DNA of 64,000 nucleotides, taken from Acanthochromis polyacanthus (lineage: Eukaryota; Chordata; Actinopteri; Pomacentridae). Every line of letters starts with the position of its first letter. Position 1 is the stretch's first letter. Below the pieces are notes generated by a model that worked only from the letters and a program-made list of their open reading frames with translations, was not told the DNA's origin and searched no databases. This document shows positions 1 to 12,656 of this stretch, in pieces. Made by a program: the position numbers and the translations under genes. The DNA is taken from positions 1,732,010-1,796,009 of the forward strand of contig NC_067128.1 of the NCBI RefSeq assembly GCF_021347895.1, read 5' to 3'.

Positions 1-2649
1 ACCGCCGAGGGAACGCTGTGATTTTCTTCGAAGCGGTCCTGTTTGATGGCGATGCAATAATGAGCTCATCAGATTGGCTTTTCAGAGGAATAAAATCATG
101 GAATAACAGTAAATTTCTCGTGGCAGTAGACGTATATGCTCTCACTGCTGTCAGCAAATTACACACACACGTGACAACTATTATAAAAAAGACATTTATA
201 ATCTGTAATGACTCTCATGAAAATGTTATTAGTCATGCCTTTGCCCTAGAAAGCAGTAAATCCTCTGGGATTTGGCATATTTTGCAAATATTATATAATG
301 TCCTAATAATAATGATGCTAATGCCCTCATTATGTTCTTATCGTTTGCTTATGATGTGTTCTAATCCTTTATCACCTCAAGCCAAGTGTTACTGATGTGT
401 TCATTAGTTCACTGCCTAATTCGACCTCCAACACCAGACAGAATGAGGATCCACGACTAAATGACTGTATTAATAACTGATTGATCCACTGCAGTTGTGC
501 TTTTTTTTCTTTTTTCTTTTCTCGAGCCTCAAGGACAGCAGCAGCCAGACGGCACACTTCTTTACAAAAGCTTTCCTTTCCTTAGTCTCTCTAATGAATT
601 CTCGTGCTCTTTGTCATCTCTGCAGCCTCTGGTGAAAACCTCCCCGCCTCAGCTTCCCCCAGCGGACCAGTAAAGTCAGCTTTGAGGAATGCACACGGCA
701 GCCAGGTTGCTTTCCTTCCTCCCTCACGCAGTAAAAATTTAATGGAACCAAACACGCCGTCCATCCATTTTAGCAACTGAGGAGCAAGCAAATTGCAATC
801 ACCCTCTCCAAGCCCTGGCTCTCTGAAGAGTCTGGAAGCTAAAGGAAAGAAGGCTTTCTTCTCCGCCGTGATGCACAGAAGCAGCACACGGGCTTAATAA
901 AGCCTGCGCTCCCCCCAGAACCCGGCAGATAACTGTAACCTGATTTAATGTGGCTCATGGTGCACCGCCACCTGCCTCCTCTGGATCACTCGCCGTTTTA
1001 AATCAAAGGGCAAGAAAAGAAGGAAAAAAACCCACTTGCAATCATGAGTCTAAATGCTTTTGTAGCTGCTGCAAGCTGCGTAAAAAAGGAATCCAGCGTT
1101 CAGAGCGAAAACAGAAAGGAACATGTATTTTGACAGAAGAGATTGAGGCAATTTCTTGTAACTGGCAGCAGACAGAACTCAGGGGTCTGCAGTGAGCTGT
1201 TAATATCTCAGCTCCTTTTGCAGCATGAAAGACTCTGATGTTCGTTTTGGATCGCAGATTTTCTCTGGATCCATTTGGGCTGTAAGTAGGGAATCACTCG
1301 ACGCTGGCTCGGGAAACTTTTACGGCTCTTGATGTGTTTCTTCCGAGGCAACATTACACTCATGACTCTCCAAAGACTGACGAGAGTGTGCAGTACATAT
1401 TTCCTTCTCCTAATGTCTCCCTTGACTGACTAAATGTCGCAGGAGAAGAAGAACAACCGAGACAAGAAGTACGCGGAAGCACTTCCACAAATCCCCGGTA
1501 CTGACGGCGGCACAGTTCAGGAACAGTGATGGGCTAAGTAAGCAGTTCTTAGAGTCGGCTGATTGCTTGTCGATCCATCGCGCTCCACGGGAGGCTGCCT
1601 CCTCTCCTGGGAGAGAGATTGTGTTTATGAAAATGTACAGGGAGCCTCTGCTTTGTTAGGATGTGCATTTACTTGTCAGCTGCTAAAACGAGATCTTTCA
1701 AACCCCATTAAAATGCAAAATATAGACATGCACGGAGCCGGGAGTGGGTCAAGGGGAAAGCATTAGCGGTGAATGTAAAGCCTTTTCTACCATCCTCATC
1801 CATCATGCTCCACAAAGAGGGGATTCTGCTGAACTTATTCACGGCAAAAACTGTCGGGCAGACGGGCGAGCTGCACCCAGCAGGGCCGAACAAAGGCAGC
1901 GGGGGTAATACAGAAATAGAAAATAAAAAAAGTGGAGTAATGCACCACCTGAGTATTCCAGCAGGCTGCCCGCTCAGTCACACCGTCTCTCTGATGTCTT
2001 TTCAATGTCACACTTCATGCTTTTAACTCGTCTCTCACCTTCTGAAGCCGGCTTTGTCTCTCAGATGTGCTCGCTTACGTTGTATTGTTGTGGATATACA
2101 GAACGAAAAAGATCTCTGTAAATCACAGCCGACATATTTAGACTCGAATGTTCCTACAAAGCAGCTGGGGGAGCGAATCTGTTTAACATCGAAGCTTCAT
2201 CATTGCAAAGCTTTGTCACTGTAGCTCCTCAGAAACTTGTACAACTGCAATAACAGACTTTTCTGATGCCAGAGAAGATTGCTGATAGTAAAACAAACAT
2301 GTCAACTCCAAGAAAGGCTCAGTAACGTTTTCCTTTATCCTGAAGGTACTGTGCCGGAGCAGTATTTATAGCTTAGTGTTTCCGTTTTATGCCACTTTAT
2401 GCTAACAATTCATGACATTTCTGGGGGAATTCAACATTTTACATTCAAAGCAAATGATACAGTTAATAGCTTCAGGCAAAATTGTATCATCAGGATCAGT
2501 GTTATTGGCCAAATACGTGAACACACACAAAGAATCTGATGCAGGTCTCATATCCAGTGTATCCTCCAACTTTTCCAACCAAACCCTTCAGTCTGTCCTT
2601 ATGAAAATCAAAAACAATACCTGATCTAAACTGGGCTGCCATTCCGCTA
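1..2649. other. Non-coding DNA, no gene recognised
   Basis: No recognisable protein, RNA gene or full repeat was found here on either strand. Short open frames occur but none has a recognisable motif. A T-rich tract lies at about 501-520. The stretch appears to be single-copy within this window. Confidence 0.5.
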
Positions 2650-3110
2650 AACACCGGGTTGTGCATCAATCCACCTCCCCTTGCACTTCTGCAATGTTTG
2701 CACCACTCCCTAGATGTCACATTATTTAAATATGTCAAGCACCATCTGCAGTGGGTGCTAAAATCTCTGAAACTGTGTCAAAACGACAACTTGAATTTCA
2801 TTTGTGAGACGGAAAAGAAGTCACAAGGAGCCAAATCTGACAGGTAAAGCAGATGAGGAGCGACGGTTGTGTCAATGTGGCCAAAAAAATCCCCCAAAAA
2901 ACACCTGAATAATCGGCATGCTGTGACCGCCGTCCTTGAGCTGAATGTTCTTCCTCAGACACCTCAAGATGTTACAGTAGAACTCTGCCTTGACAGTCCG
3001 ACCATGGGGGAGGAATTTATGAAACAAAACCATGTGAATGTTGAAGAAAACAACCAGCACACCTCTGACCTGATGGACCATGTCTACTTTTGGATACTGC
3101 AGCTATTCCA
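2650..3110 (-). pseudogene. Degenerate mariner transposase fragment
   Basis: On the minus strand, a block at about 3081-2975 reads VFFNIHM...FLPHGRTVK, followed by FYCNILRCLRKNI. This is the conserved core of mariner transposases (usually FFD...F.P.G.TVN..YY..VL.RLR). Further on, at about 2840-2814, SDLAPCDFF is the second catalytic-aspartate box of the mariner DD34D triad. The two boxes lie in different frames, and the stretch that normally joins them (HHDNAPAH box) is largely missing, so the gene carries an internal deletion and frameshifts. In the first box the usual Asp is replaced by Asn. No start codon, ends or terminal repeats were identified. This is a dead Tc1/mariner-superfamily relic. 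Assignment to mariner rather than Tc1 rests on the LAPCDFF box. Confidence 0.75.
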
Positions 3111-3256
3111 GTGTAAAAAACGTTGTTTTTTCTCCTGATGGTAGCTGCAGACCCACCTCGACATGCAGGCAAGAGGTTCTTGAAGAAATCACAAATCTGC
3201 AGCCAACACTGGTGATGAAAATATGGCCAACAGAAGAGCTGATGTTGATGATGATA

Positions 3257-4119
3257 CAGGAGGTCCTCAACTTACGTCAGAGTTCTGTTCCTACAGATTG
3301 ATGTAAGTTGATTTTTGTCGTAAGTCGGAACTCCGGAGAAAATGTAAACAAAGCCGTTCAGTGCATCACGATGTCAATCAGTTCTTCATAGAAGTCATAA
3401 ATAACACTGACTTACATGCAGGTATGAATCATTTTACAAGAAGATAACAGAATGTGTTCCACTGTTTTTAAAACTTGGTCTAAAATTGCAGATGTTCGTC
3501 GGTGTTTTGTCCTGTTCCGAGCGTTTTATTAAATCTACCACTAATCTATTTTATTATGAAAAAGTCTTTATTTTCAGGATGTCTGCTGATATTTGTCACT
3601 TCCTGTCTGCTATTTTGATGTTTAGCTTTACAAACATGCATACTTTTCCAGATGCACGACTCTCTACTTTGTAAAAGCCACAGAGGCAATGTCGTAAGTA
3701 ATTATCTTCATTTTTGGGCTTACTGGTTCAGTTAAAAGGATTTATTTACACATATTTATGTTGTTTTATTCTGTTTATGTTGCAATTTTCACTCTGTAAG
3801 GTGTATCAAGAGCCGCAGTAAAGAAGTCAAGTTTGCTACGACTCACGATTCATTTTGTAAGTTTAACTAGTTGGACGGCTGCAGTTTTTACCATCACCAT
3901 TTTCTCTGAAGCATCAGAAGAGTCTGACTTACGCTTGAGAGCCATAATGAAGGACAAAAAGTTAGTGAATGTAGCACAATCCAAGGTGGCGTACAACAGA
4001 ATGGAAACAAAGCCGTCGTATAGCGCCGCGTGACGACGTATTCATCCACTCCACTCATCAACTAGTTCCACGTAACCAATTCAGATGTAACGATGAAACG
4101 CTGTAAGTCGAGGACGCCA
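3257..4119. mobile_element. Non-autonomous Tigger/pogo-like DNA element
   Basis: The left end reads CAGGAGGTCCTCAACTTACG after a TA dinucleotide (3255-3256). The right end carries the inverted counterpart GTAAGTCGAGGACGCC followed by ATA. TA target duplication and CAG-starting ends of this kind are typical of pogo/Tigger elements, although other TcMar-type families could share them. The interior has no transposase. A second left half lies at 21402-21625, a right end at 44865-44938 and another end at about 38085-38119, so this is a repeated family. A Tigger-type transposase relic at 55.9 kb could be a related source, but no direct link is visible. Confidence 0.6.
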
Positions 4120-4620
4120 TAAACTGAGGACCCCATATAAAACTCTCAGAACTTTTTGATCACCACATACTTCCTCCCAGTGATAAGAATGTGTCACAAC
4201 GTTAAAGTCACTGTGAGATGAAGTCAATAACATTCATCATCTGGTCACAATCGAACGTTCTGCTGAGAAACCTTGAGTCCTGTCGATCATGTGGTTGTTA
4301 CTCTGACACTTACCGCCCATGTAAGCATTGTTCCAAGCACAACCCTCCATGGCAACAGCCCTTCTCTGACAGTAGCAGCCTCCTCCAGCAGGACAATGAG
4401 CCCCGCCACACTTCGTAAACAGTCCAAGAACCGCTCAATGAACACAACGAACACAAGAAGTCAAGGTGTTACAACCGAGCCTCCAGACTCACAGATCCCA
4501 GTCCAACGGCGCATCCTTAGGATCAACCAGAACATGACCGATCCATGAAGGCCCTGTGTTGTCAGAACGAGGAGGATCTAGACAATATTAGGAAGGTGGT
4601 TTTAATTTTGTGGTTCTTTG
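4120..4620 (+). repeat. Degenerate Tc1-like DNA-transposon fragment
   Basis: The plus strand encodes LQQDNEPRHTS at about 4383-4415, which matches the second catalytic-aspartate box of Tc1-type transposases (FQQDN.P.H). The downstream text is scrambled by stops and frameshifts. The stretch ends with a run similar to a dispersed fish repeat (about 4585-4620, ending in GGTTTTAATTTTGTGG). The exact family is uncertain. It lies directly beside the Tigger-like element, so this may be an older insertion cluster. Confidence 0.45.
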
Positions 4621-7388
4621 GTGTAACTGAAGTTAAAATGTTTGCATTTTTTTTTAGCTTCTTCTGTCTCTTAGAAATGGTTTAGCCTTGAGTGGTAAGA
4701 TACAAAATAAACTTTCTTCAGAAAGGACAATGGAGCTCAGCAATCACCGAACAAGATGAAGAGATCACTCTCTCCATCTCTGTCTCTGAGGTCTTATCAG
4801 TCGCTCACGATTGCAAAAGCACTTGAAACTTTCAATAATATTTCTGTGATGGAAATAAAAACTGCAGGACACCATTCAGCCGTTACAAGGAGCTGCAATT
4901 TGTTCTCTAATCCATCCAAGGGCTTGATCAGCTCTCAATAAACCACTGTTATTTTTTAACGCTGTTGGAGAATGAAATCACCGAACGCTACGTTGATTCC
5001 GGAACATTTTGGAAGCTGTGCTGAAGTGTGCAAGAAGAGACGGAGTCCTGACCTCACCTGATGCTTTCAGCTACAAATCTGACGAGTTAGTTGTGGAAAA
5101 GGGATGAAGGTTAAAATATTAAGCATTTTCTTTTTAACTTGCTGTTCTTACAACTTTCTAAAATGCTGTGGAATAGCTTCAACGACGCGTTCATTTGGTG
5201 ATCATTTTATGACTCACTGTCAGCAGAACTCCTGCTGCTGCGACGGACTCCAGTTTCAGAGAACTCCAAACTGCCAGATTATTTATTATTTATAAGAGGA
5301 TTCAGACTTGTCAGTTTATTGAAAGCTGAAATAGCCTGAACTGCAGGGATGCATATGACACCGTCTGTGATGCTGAGTGTTTTATCCAACGAAACACTAC
5401 GGTGTCTGATTATGTTGCATTTAATGAAGCAAAAATGAAGTTCTGCTGTTGATTTGAAGGGAGAAGCTCGTCTCTGTTTGTTCTGCCGTCACATCTCCTG
5501 CAGACTCCTGAGGCTCGGCTCATTCTTTTCCCCTCTCAGTGTTTCTCTCCAAACCCTCGGAGGATCTGGATGTTCCGGTGAGACAAAGGAAAAGAAGGAG
5601 TGGCGGACCTTAAAGCTCCAAACCAGAAGCTCACTCTGCACAGACCTGCTGCACTAATATCTCCTGGGTTTTATTTATTTCCTTCCTGTCTGCCGTCGCT
5701 CTCTCTCTGCAGCAGCTAATTCCAAAACCTGCTCAGTCGTGGATGAAGTATATTTTTTGGAGAACAACAAGTACACCCCAGTAGGTATCGAGTTTAAAAA
5801 TGGAATCAAATCCATGAGCAGTCAGCTGATTCCAGAGACTCACACCCAACGCACACTCACTGCTGATCACACACACACTCACTCCTTCCAGTCCTCATCA
5901 GCCACACAGCTGTGTGATTTGATAAAATACTTGGCAGGACCTGCGGTTGACCTTTCTATCTGTGCTTAACGGCTGCTCCATGAGCAACCTACCGGCCGTT
6001 ACCAGGCAACGCCGCCGCTGATGAGACCCGAGTTCTGTCCTTTGAGTTCCTCACAGGCTCAGAGGTGTGGAGGATGCCGCTGATGTTTCTGTTCTGGCGA
6101 TTGTGCCGAGTGGCTGCTGGGGACTGAAGGCCTCTGGGACACAGCCTGCATAAACCAAAATGATTTTATCTCCTGGTCTTTATTAGCACCAATGCAACGG
6201 AGAGTTTTTCCACAGTTTACTCAGGCTTTGGATGTCACTGCAGCTTTAAATGCATCCAAATGGATCATTTTGTCGGTTTGATTCTCTTATCTTTGTAAAA
6301 AATCGACTGGTTGGTCAGTCCTCTGTCCTCTTCTCTGATAGTTTTGCCAAGTTTCTCTTTTACACAAAAAGCCGTTGTTGCTGTATTTTAAGAGCTTTAC
6401 AGTTTTCTCATCTTGGTGGAGAAGTGAAGGATTAGAAAAAGATGGCAAGAGGGAAAATCCATCAGAGGGAGACGGAGACAGTCGGACAGAAGCAGATCAC
6501 ACCAGTGTCTCCTTAAAATTTATTACAGTTACAGCAGAAAACATACACAGTGAGTGATGCAGGCAGTGTTTCTCAGCTTTAAAACTCTTAAAATTAATTC
6601 AGCTAGATGGCAATGCAGTGCCAGCTGGAGGCATTAATCTTCTTTTGCAGAATATTACTCCCATATTAAGACATGAGGACATCTGAAACAGCAGCCTGTG
6701 AGGTTTTGTTGCATTTTGAACTTCTTGCTTTTTAAAGTTCTGTTAACTATTTCATGCAAGCAGTCCAAAGTCATGGTCCCAGAGGAGATGTTTTACACCG
6801 ATACGACAAATCAGCTCAGTAATCTGCAGTGGTGTTTCGCCCTGGACAGTCAGAGTGCGTGACGGCGTGGGTGGACGATCAGGTGGTGATATTGTGTCTG
6901 CAGTGTGGGATGAGCTGTTGTGACACTGAGGGGAGACACAAAGTGTGAGCGACAAAATATGCTCTCAACCCGATCATGACTTCCAACGTGATGTCTCATG
7001 CAGACGTATCAGTGAGTGTACACATGTCCCTAATCATTTACATATTCTTAAAAAAAACACCTCTAGAAATGTGAAGCACGTTTTGTGTCTTTGCAGTTCG
7101 TGATCGGTTTATTCATGTGCCGAGGAGAGGAAATTGCAATCAAGCCACTAGCTGTGAAAACATCTAAACCTCCAATTTTTGAAATTACCTTGATTGCAAA
7201 CTGACATGAGAAGCACAGTCGCTCAGACATGAAAGTGGTCAAAGATAAGTACAATCAGCTCTGTGCTAATGGTGGGACCGCCGTGGCTTCAAAATGATCA
7301 TGTCTACATTCTGCACAACAACTAGATGTTTTAATACTTTATGATGTCAGCATCACTTGACACGGTGCTACATTCACTGTTCACACTG
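4621..7388. other. Non-coding DNA, no gene recognised
   Basis: Only short unsupported open frames are present. A short CA-rich run occurs at about 5868-5885. No transposon ends or coding motifs were recognised on either strand. Confidence 0.45.
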
Positions 7389-8350
7389 TTTACAGTCCAA
7401 CTGATACATCTGCAGAAAAAAGATGCTCAGAATAATTTAGAACTTGTCCAGAATAAAGGCTACATTGTTTGTGCTACTCTCAGCACTGCCAGCAGCACAT
7501 GTAGCAGAGCAGAACGTGGTGTGGAGTCGAGCGGTGTCTTCAAATACACCAACACCAAGAGCTAACCAGCAATAAAAATCTTTTATTATCCGTCTAACAG
7601 GCTAATAAAGTCTCCTATAGCCAAATAAAAATAGCAAACTGGGGAAAAAAAATATTAGATTTCAACTGAAACAACAACAGTTTGCAGTTTAACCTAAATA
7701 TTTCAGGATTTGGGCAGGAAAACCCATAAGAAATTAACTAAAACATTTCTAGTTGTTCAGTTTTAATGTGATTGTTTACAGCTTAACTGATGCATCAGCA
7801 GAAAAAAGATGCTCAGGATCATTTAGAACTTGTCCACGTTGTTTGTGATACTCTCAGCACTGCCGGCAGCACATGTAGCAGAGCAAAACATGGTGCGGAG
7901 TCAAGCGGTGTCTCCAAATACATCATTACCTTAAGTTACAAGTAGCACAGTAGCTCACCAGCAATATAAATGTTTTATTATCTGTCTAAGAAGCTAATAA
8001 CGTCACCTATCATCAAACAGAAATAATCAACCAGGGAGAAAACTATTAGATTACAACTGAAAACAACAACAGCTTGCAGTTTAACGTAAATCCTTCAGGG
8101 TTTTGGCGGGAAAACGCTGAAGAAATTAACTAACAACATTTGTAGTTGCTTAATTTTAAAGCAATTGTTTACAGCTTAACTGGTGCATCTGCAGAAAAAA
8201 AAAGATGCTCAGGATCATTTGGAACTTGTCCACGTTGTTTGTAATACTCTCAGCACAGCCGGCAGCACATGTAGCAGTGCAGAAGGTGGTGTGGAGTCAA
8301 GCGGTGTCTTTGAATACACTAAGACCTTAGGTTATAACTAGCACATCAGC
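7389..8350. repeat. Tandem repeat, unit about 390 bp, 2.5 copies
   Basis: Three units begin at about 7389, 7775 and 8168, each opening with TTTACAG..AACTG.TGCATC. Spacing is 386 and 393 bp. Shared landmarks in each unit include GATGCTCAG, CTCTCAGCAC and GCAGCACATGTAGCAG. The first two units also share TTTTATTATC and GCAGTTTAAC. The third unit stops at about 8350. Units differ at many positions and by small indels (unit 1 has an extra AATAAAGGCTACATT), so the duplication is not recent. No coding motif is present. It could be a short satellite or a locally amplified transposon segment. Confidence 0.8.
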
Positions 8351-10464
8351 TTTGGGTCTTCCCCAGCCCTTAAGGGGGTATTATTAGCTCATTAGCTGCT
8401 CAGTGCTCCGCTATGTTCACAAACTAGCTGCTTACTTTGTTGTTCGATGCTGGTCAGAGGTCGTAGTTTGAGATTTCAGAGCATATTTGGGCAAAAACTG
8501 TCTAGACTGGGTGGAATCTGTGCTTGAGGGTGGCATTAACGTTGTGAGAACCTTAAGAATGGGCTAAAAGAGGCTAAGAAGCTGTGTGGTGCTGAAACCA
8601 AACAATGAGGTTCGGTGATATTTCTAAATGACTCTTTATTTTCCACCGTTGTTTTCCACTTTAATACTGAAATGTGGATTAGCGCAGCTTTAATTTAAAT
8701 GATCCACGGCGTGCATTGTAACCTGGTGTTCTTCTAGCCCTGTCTGGCCTTCACCTTCAGTAACTCGGCTGTGCACAGACAGCTCACTCATTAGCGTCTT
8801 TCATGACTCATGCTACGTTTTCCAGACAGATCCTCAACTCGTTGCATTTTCAGCTGCTCCAGCTTGGAGGGCAGCGCTCCGAGAAAGTGGCCCTAATTAA
8901 TACTCATTTACATAATGCCAGCCATATCCGTGGTTTGCAAAGTGAAATGATAATGTGATAATGTGTACTTTCAGAAGCCAAAAAGAATAACAAAACCGAT
9001 GTTCATTATGTATTCATATTTAGGTTTACCCCACAAATTGACTCTGAATACAAATGGCCTCGTCCAGTCTGGTTTTCAAATGTCAGCCGAGAATAGACGT
9101 TCATCACGCTGCGTTGGAGCGGCAACTGTTGCAGAGGAGAAGCCAGGCTTTTCACACTGGTTTCCATGGCGAGTATCTCCCAGATATTCTAATGGCTGTA
9201 TATTACTTCTAGTGTAGCGGCTGTAGCTGGAGTTAGAAAAGGTTTACTTCTCCTTCTAATACACATCAGCAGTTGGTGGCATTGGGTTTCTTTGTCATTT
9301 TAATCCTTTAAAAGTTCCCATTAAGTTATCTGCTTTTCATGACACCGTGTGGGAAACTTCTGTAAAAGCGTAATTTCATTCTGCGTAACACTCCTATTTG
9401 GTATAATAGATTTAGATATTTTATATTAAAGAACTGGATGTAGGAAGGAGTTAACATGTTTAATGGATAGCAGCCGTAATATTCTGACTTTCAATGATTT
9501 CTTGCAACAATTATCTTTGAGAAATATTCTTCAGTGACGACGGCTGCTCCTCTCGACCTGATCAGTTCAATAAAAGGGGAATTAAAATATTCATCCAGTA
9601 TATCTGATGAGCTGCTGTGTTATTTAGCAGATATCAAACACAACAGACCAGCTCGTCACACATGAACGGTTTCTACTTCCAGTTAAAAGACGTGTCTTAC
9701 TGCAGAAAGCAACATAATGAAAGAGGTTCTTTTCAAAACCTTTGTGACAACAGATAAGTCAATTCCGTATAAATTAAATATATGCATAACTGTAATGTAA
9801 TGTAATGTTTTAAGGAGCAACCGCACTTCAAAACTCCTGAATAGAAACCTATGGAAGAAGCCCACAATGTCAAAGACAGCAAACAGCCAATTGTATTTAA
9901 AAAAAGCCTTTTAAATTCTTTATATGTAGTTTTTATGTTGATCGAAGTTGCAGTTATGACTCTCTATCCATTTACAGACAGAAAACTGGTCGATAGCCCC
10001 GAATAAAAGCCCAGGGGTGTTACCAAGGTGGCTGGCGAGTGGCGAATGTTGCGTTTACCCCAATGTTGTTAAGTTGTTGAAAACGATTTCAGACTTTATT
10101 TTACATATGCGAACAGAAGGCAGTTTATAGGATGCACTGAGGAAGCTCAATAAGCTCAATAAGACTTCTTTAAGATATTACAAACATGATATGACATTGG
10201 TTTTTCCATCGAAGACCTTTAACGATTTTTTACAGAGTGATTCCATGATGTTCCATGTATTTACACCTGTCAGCCACCAACATGTTATGCAGTATTCAAT
10301 GCGTGGTAAGATCATGGAATATTCTAGCAGCACCAAGTGTCATGAAAGGTCTAATTTGTGTACAATTGTTCAGGTTGAATTTTACTGTATTAGATGTTCT
10401 TTTAATGTGACTCTTGAAACACAGTCACACCAATATATTTGAATTCAGAGACAATTTCTAGTTC
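8351..10464. other. Non-coding DNA, no gene recognised
   Basis: No protein family or RNA gene was recognised. The stretch at about 8880-8960, rich in TAATTA and ATTTACATAA-type motifs, has the look of a homeodomain-site cluster, which is inference only. A direct repeat of AATAAGCTC occurs near 10148. Confidence 0.4.
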
Positions 10465-10775
10465 TAGTTTGACGTCTGATGGTTGCTTTGTGAACATCAT
10501 ACAAACAGTTCTAGTTCAATTCAGACGCAGGCATGATTTAAACAGCCACTCATTTACAGGAAGCATGGCTGAAGTCAGAATAGAGGATGCTTCTGGAGTA
10601 GTTTTTTCTCTGGTGAAGAAGACAGCATCATCGGCATACATAGAGAATAACAGAGGGCCAAGTACTGATCCCTGAGGTAACCCAACAGGGACATCTAGAA
10701 CAGTTGATTTGACACCGTAACTCGTGTCTCTGAACAAATAGCTGAGGTGTGAAAGACCACCTGCTCTGCTTCTAC
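10465..10775 (-). pseudogene. Non-LTR retrotransposon reverse transcriptase fragment
   Basis: On the minus strand the frame running from about 10737 to 10516 contains GLPQGSVLGPLLF, the classic palm motif of LINE reverse transcriptases (CR1/L2/jockey type), followed almost at once by YADDAVFF, the catalytic YADD box. In intact enzymes about 10-15 residues separate these boxes (a Y.NDL.. segment), so a small in-frame deletion has removed the linker. Downstream, NEWLFKSCLRLN, a TGA stop and then TVCMMF match the usual W.....L.LN..KT..M.F region. No endonuclease domain or 3' tail was found nearby. It is a 5'-truncated dead fragment and the exact clade was not determined. Confidence 0.85.
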
Positions 10776-11437
10776 TGTGATGACGTTTTAAAACTGGTCG
10801 CCAGCTTAATTCTGTGGCTTAAAGTAAAAGTAGCAAAGTGGCAAAGCTGAGCTGCAGCACACCAAAGCATTTAGTGAAATTACTCACTGTGATTTCAGGT
10901 TTACAGCTGCTGCATTGATTAGGATCACAATTTCCTTCAAGGAAAAAACACAATCAACGTTCAGCACGACTAGTCCCAAACCAGCCAGCTTCATATACTC
11001 AGATTGTCAGGATGTAGAAAACGCTGCTTTTCTTTTACCACCGGTTTAACAATAATAACCAATAATATGTAGAGAAAAAACACAGCATGGACAGCAATCT
11101 AATGTGAACCCTCTCTTTATTTAACTCTGTGATCTGCAGTCGTTCTCTGCCTCAACTTGCACTTGTGTTTTTAACTACGAGCTGCTTTTTTTTCCGGTTA
11201 CAGATGTCCTCTGGGTGAATTATAAAACCAAATGAGGGCCAGAGGAGCACTCATCTAAATTCTCTCCACTTAATTGCAGTCGGCTGATGCACAGGCAGAG
11301 TGTCTTACAAATGAATGGAAGCGAGGCGTGTGTTTGGTTACAGAACTACCTCTTCCTTTGAAGCCACAACCGGCTCTTCAGCGTGTTCAAGGATTCGCTG
11401 ACCTACATCCTCAAAGACGACATTTTTACACTTAGAA
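10776..11437. other. Non-coding DNA, no gene recognised
   Basis: No coding or repeat signature was recognised. Base 11437 abuts the hAT-like element, and the last eight bases (11430-11437, ACTTAGAA) form its left target duplication. Confidence 0.4.
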
Positions 11438-12648
11438 CAGGAGAGTCAAATTCATCTTAGTTCAGGTTCCACATTCAGCCCAATTTGATCTGAAGTGTTC
11501 CAGTAAAATCACAGCATAATAACCTAGAAATAACCCCAACTCCTAATGGTTCCTTTGTTTTAGAGCCAAAAAGTACATTCTAAAAAATGTTAAATAATCT
11601 TTTCACAAACAACTTGAACAACCTGAAATTTCTCAAGAAAAATAAGTAAAATTCTTAAAATTACTTTATGATCAAAACAGCAAAACTTGGAACAAAAAAA
11701 CAACAAAAACAAGACGAAATATTACAAAAATGAGACACAAAATGCCAAAAAAAATCAGACAAACGACACAAAACAAAAAGACAAAAATTTGATTAAAAGT
11801 TACAAAGTGACAAAAAATTGACAAAAACAAGACAAAAAATACAAAAACGACACAGAAAACAATGAATAATTCAAAACACAAAATGAAAAAAATAAGACAA
11901 AAAACACAAGTGAGACAAAAAGGGAACACAAAACAATAAAAACAAGAAATGTAACAACAAAAACACAAGACAAATGACAAGCCAGACAAAAAAAGACAAA
12001 AAATAACGAGACGAACATCATGAAACAAAACAAAAAGATGAAACATTTGCAAAATAAGTTACAAAGTGACAAAAAATGACACAAAACAACGGATAAAGCA
12101 AAACACAAAATGATAAAAATGACGAACATAACAAAACATGAAACATACAACAAAAGTCAGACAAAAAAAACACAAAATGCAACAAAAGCAAGACAAAATA
12201 TTACAAAAAATGAGACACAAAATGACAAAAAAATGAAAAAAGTTACAAAGCAACAAAAATGGACAAAAACAAGACAAAAAAATACACAAATGACAGAAAC
12301 GAGCCAAAAATTACAAAAATGACACACAAAAAAAAACGAATAAAGCAAAACACAAAATGACAAAAATGAGACACAAAACGAAAATAACGAGAAACATAAT
12401 GACAAAAACATGAGACAAACGACAAAAGTCAGACAAAAAAAGAGAAAAACTACAAAAACAAGACAAAATATTACGAAATGAGCAATATGCTATTTTACTT
12501 TATGATCAAAACAACTTCTCATTGTCTAGAAATGATCATAAATAATAACAGAAAAAAAATCTTCTCTGTACTTTTTACATTTTGAGGACCGGACTGGACC
12601 CTCCTGTGGGTCGGTTTTGGCCCACGGTCCGCATGTTTGACACCCCTG
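11438..12648 (-). mobile_element. hAT-like non-autonomous element, copy 1 (complete)
   Basis: The right end at 12648 reads TTTGACACCCCTG, the reverse complement of the CAGGGGTGTC terminus seen in sister copies. The left end starts CAGGAGAGTCAAA. The element is flanked by an 8-bp imperfect target duplication, ACTTAGAA (11430-11437) and ACTCAGAA (12649-12656), matching at seven of eight bases. Eight-bp duplications and CAG...CTG ends point to the hAT superfamily. The ends enclose shared unique flanks (including GGTTCCACATTCAG and GGCCCACGGTCC) and a long A/C/G-rich tandem core. No transposase is encoded. Sister copies lie at 27537, 41712, 47234, 57390 and 58593. Confidence 0.8.
11690..12480. 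repeat. GACAAAA-type minisatellite core of hAT-like copy 1
   Basis: Loose tandem variants of ACAAAA, GACAAAA, ATTACAAAAATGAGAC and CACAAAATGAC run for about 790 bp. The plus strand is almost free of T-rich motifs and the minus strand is T-rich, so the reverse strand stays open in several frames and yields Phe/Cys/Leu-rich pseudo-proteins. Equivalent cores in other copies differ in length. Confidence 0.85.
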
Positions 12649-12656
12649 ACTCAGAA

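Noticed and set aside
11672..12425. Long Phe/Cys/Leu-rich minus-strand frames that look like multi-pass membrane proteins
   Set aside because: They are translations of the GACAAAA-type core array. Similar frames appear in every orphan array at 27.6, 41.9, 47.7, 58.8, 61.1, 62.0 and 63.3 kb, in several frames at once.
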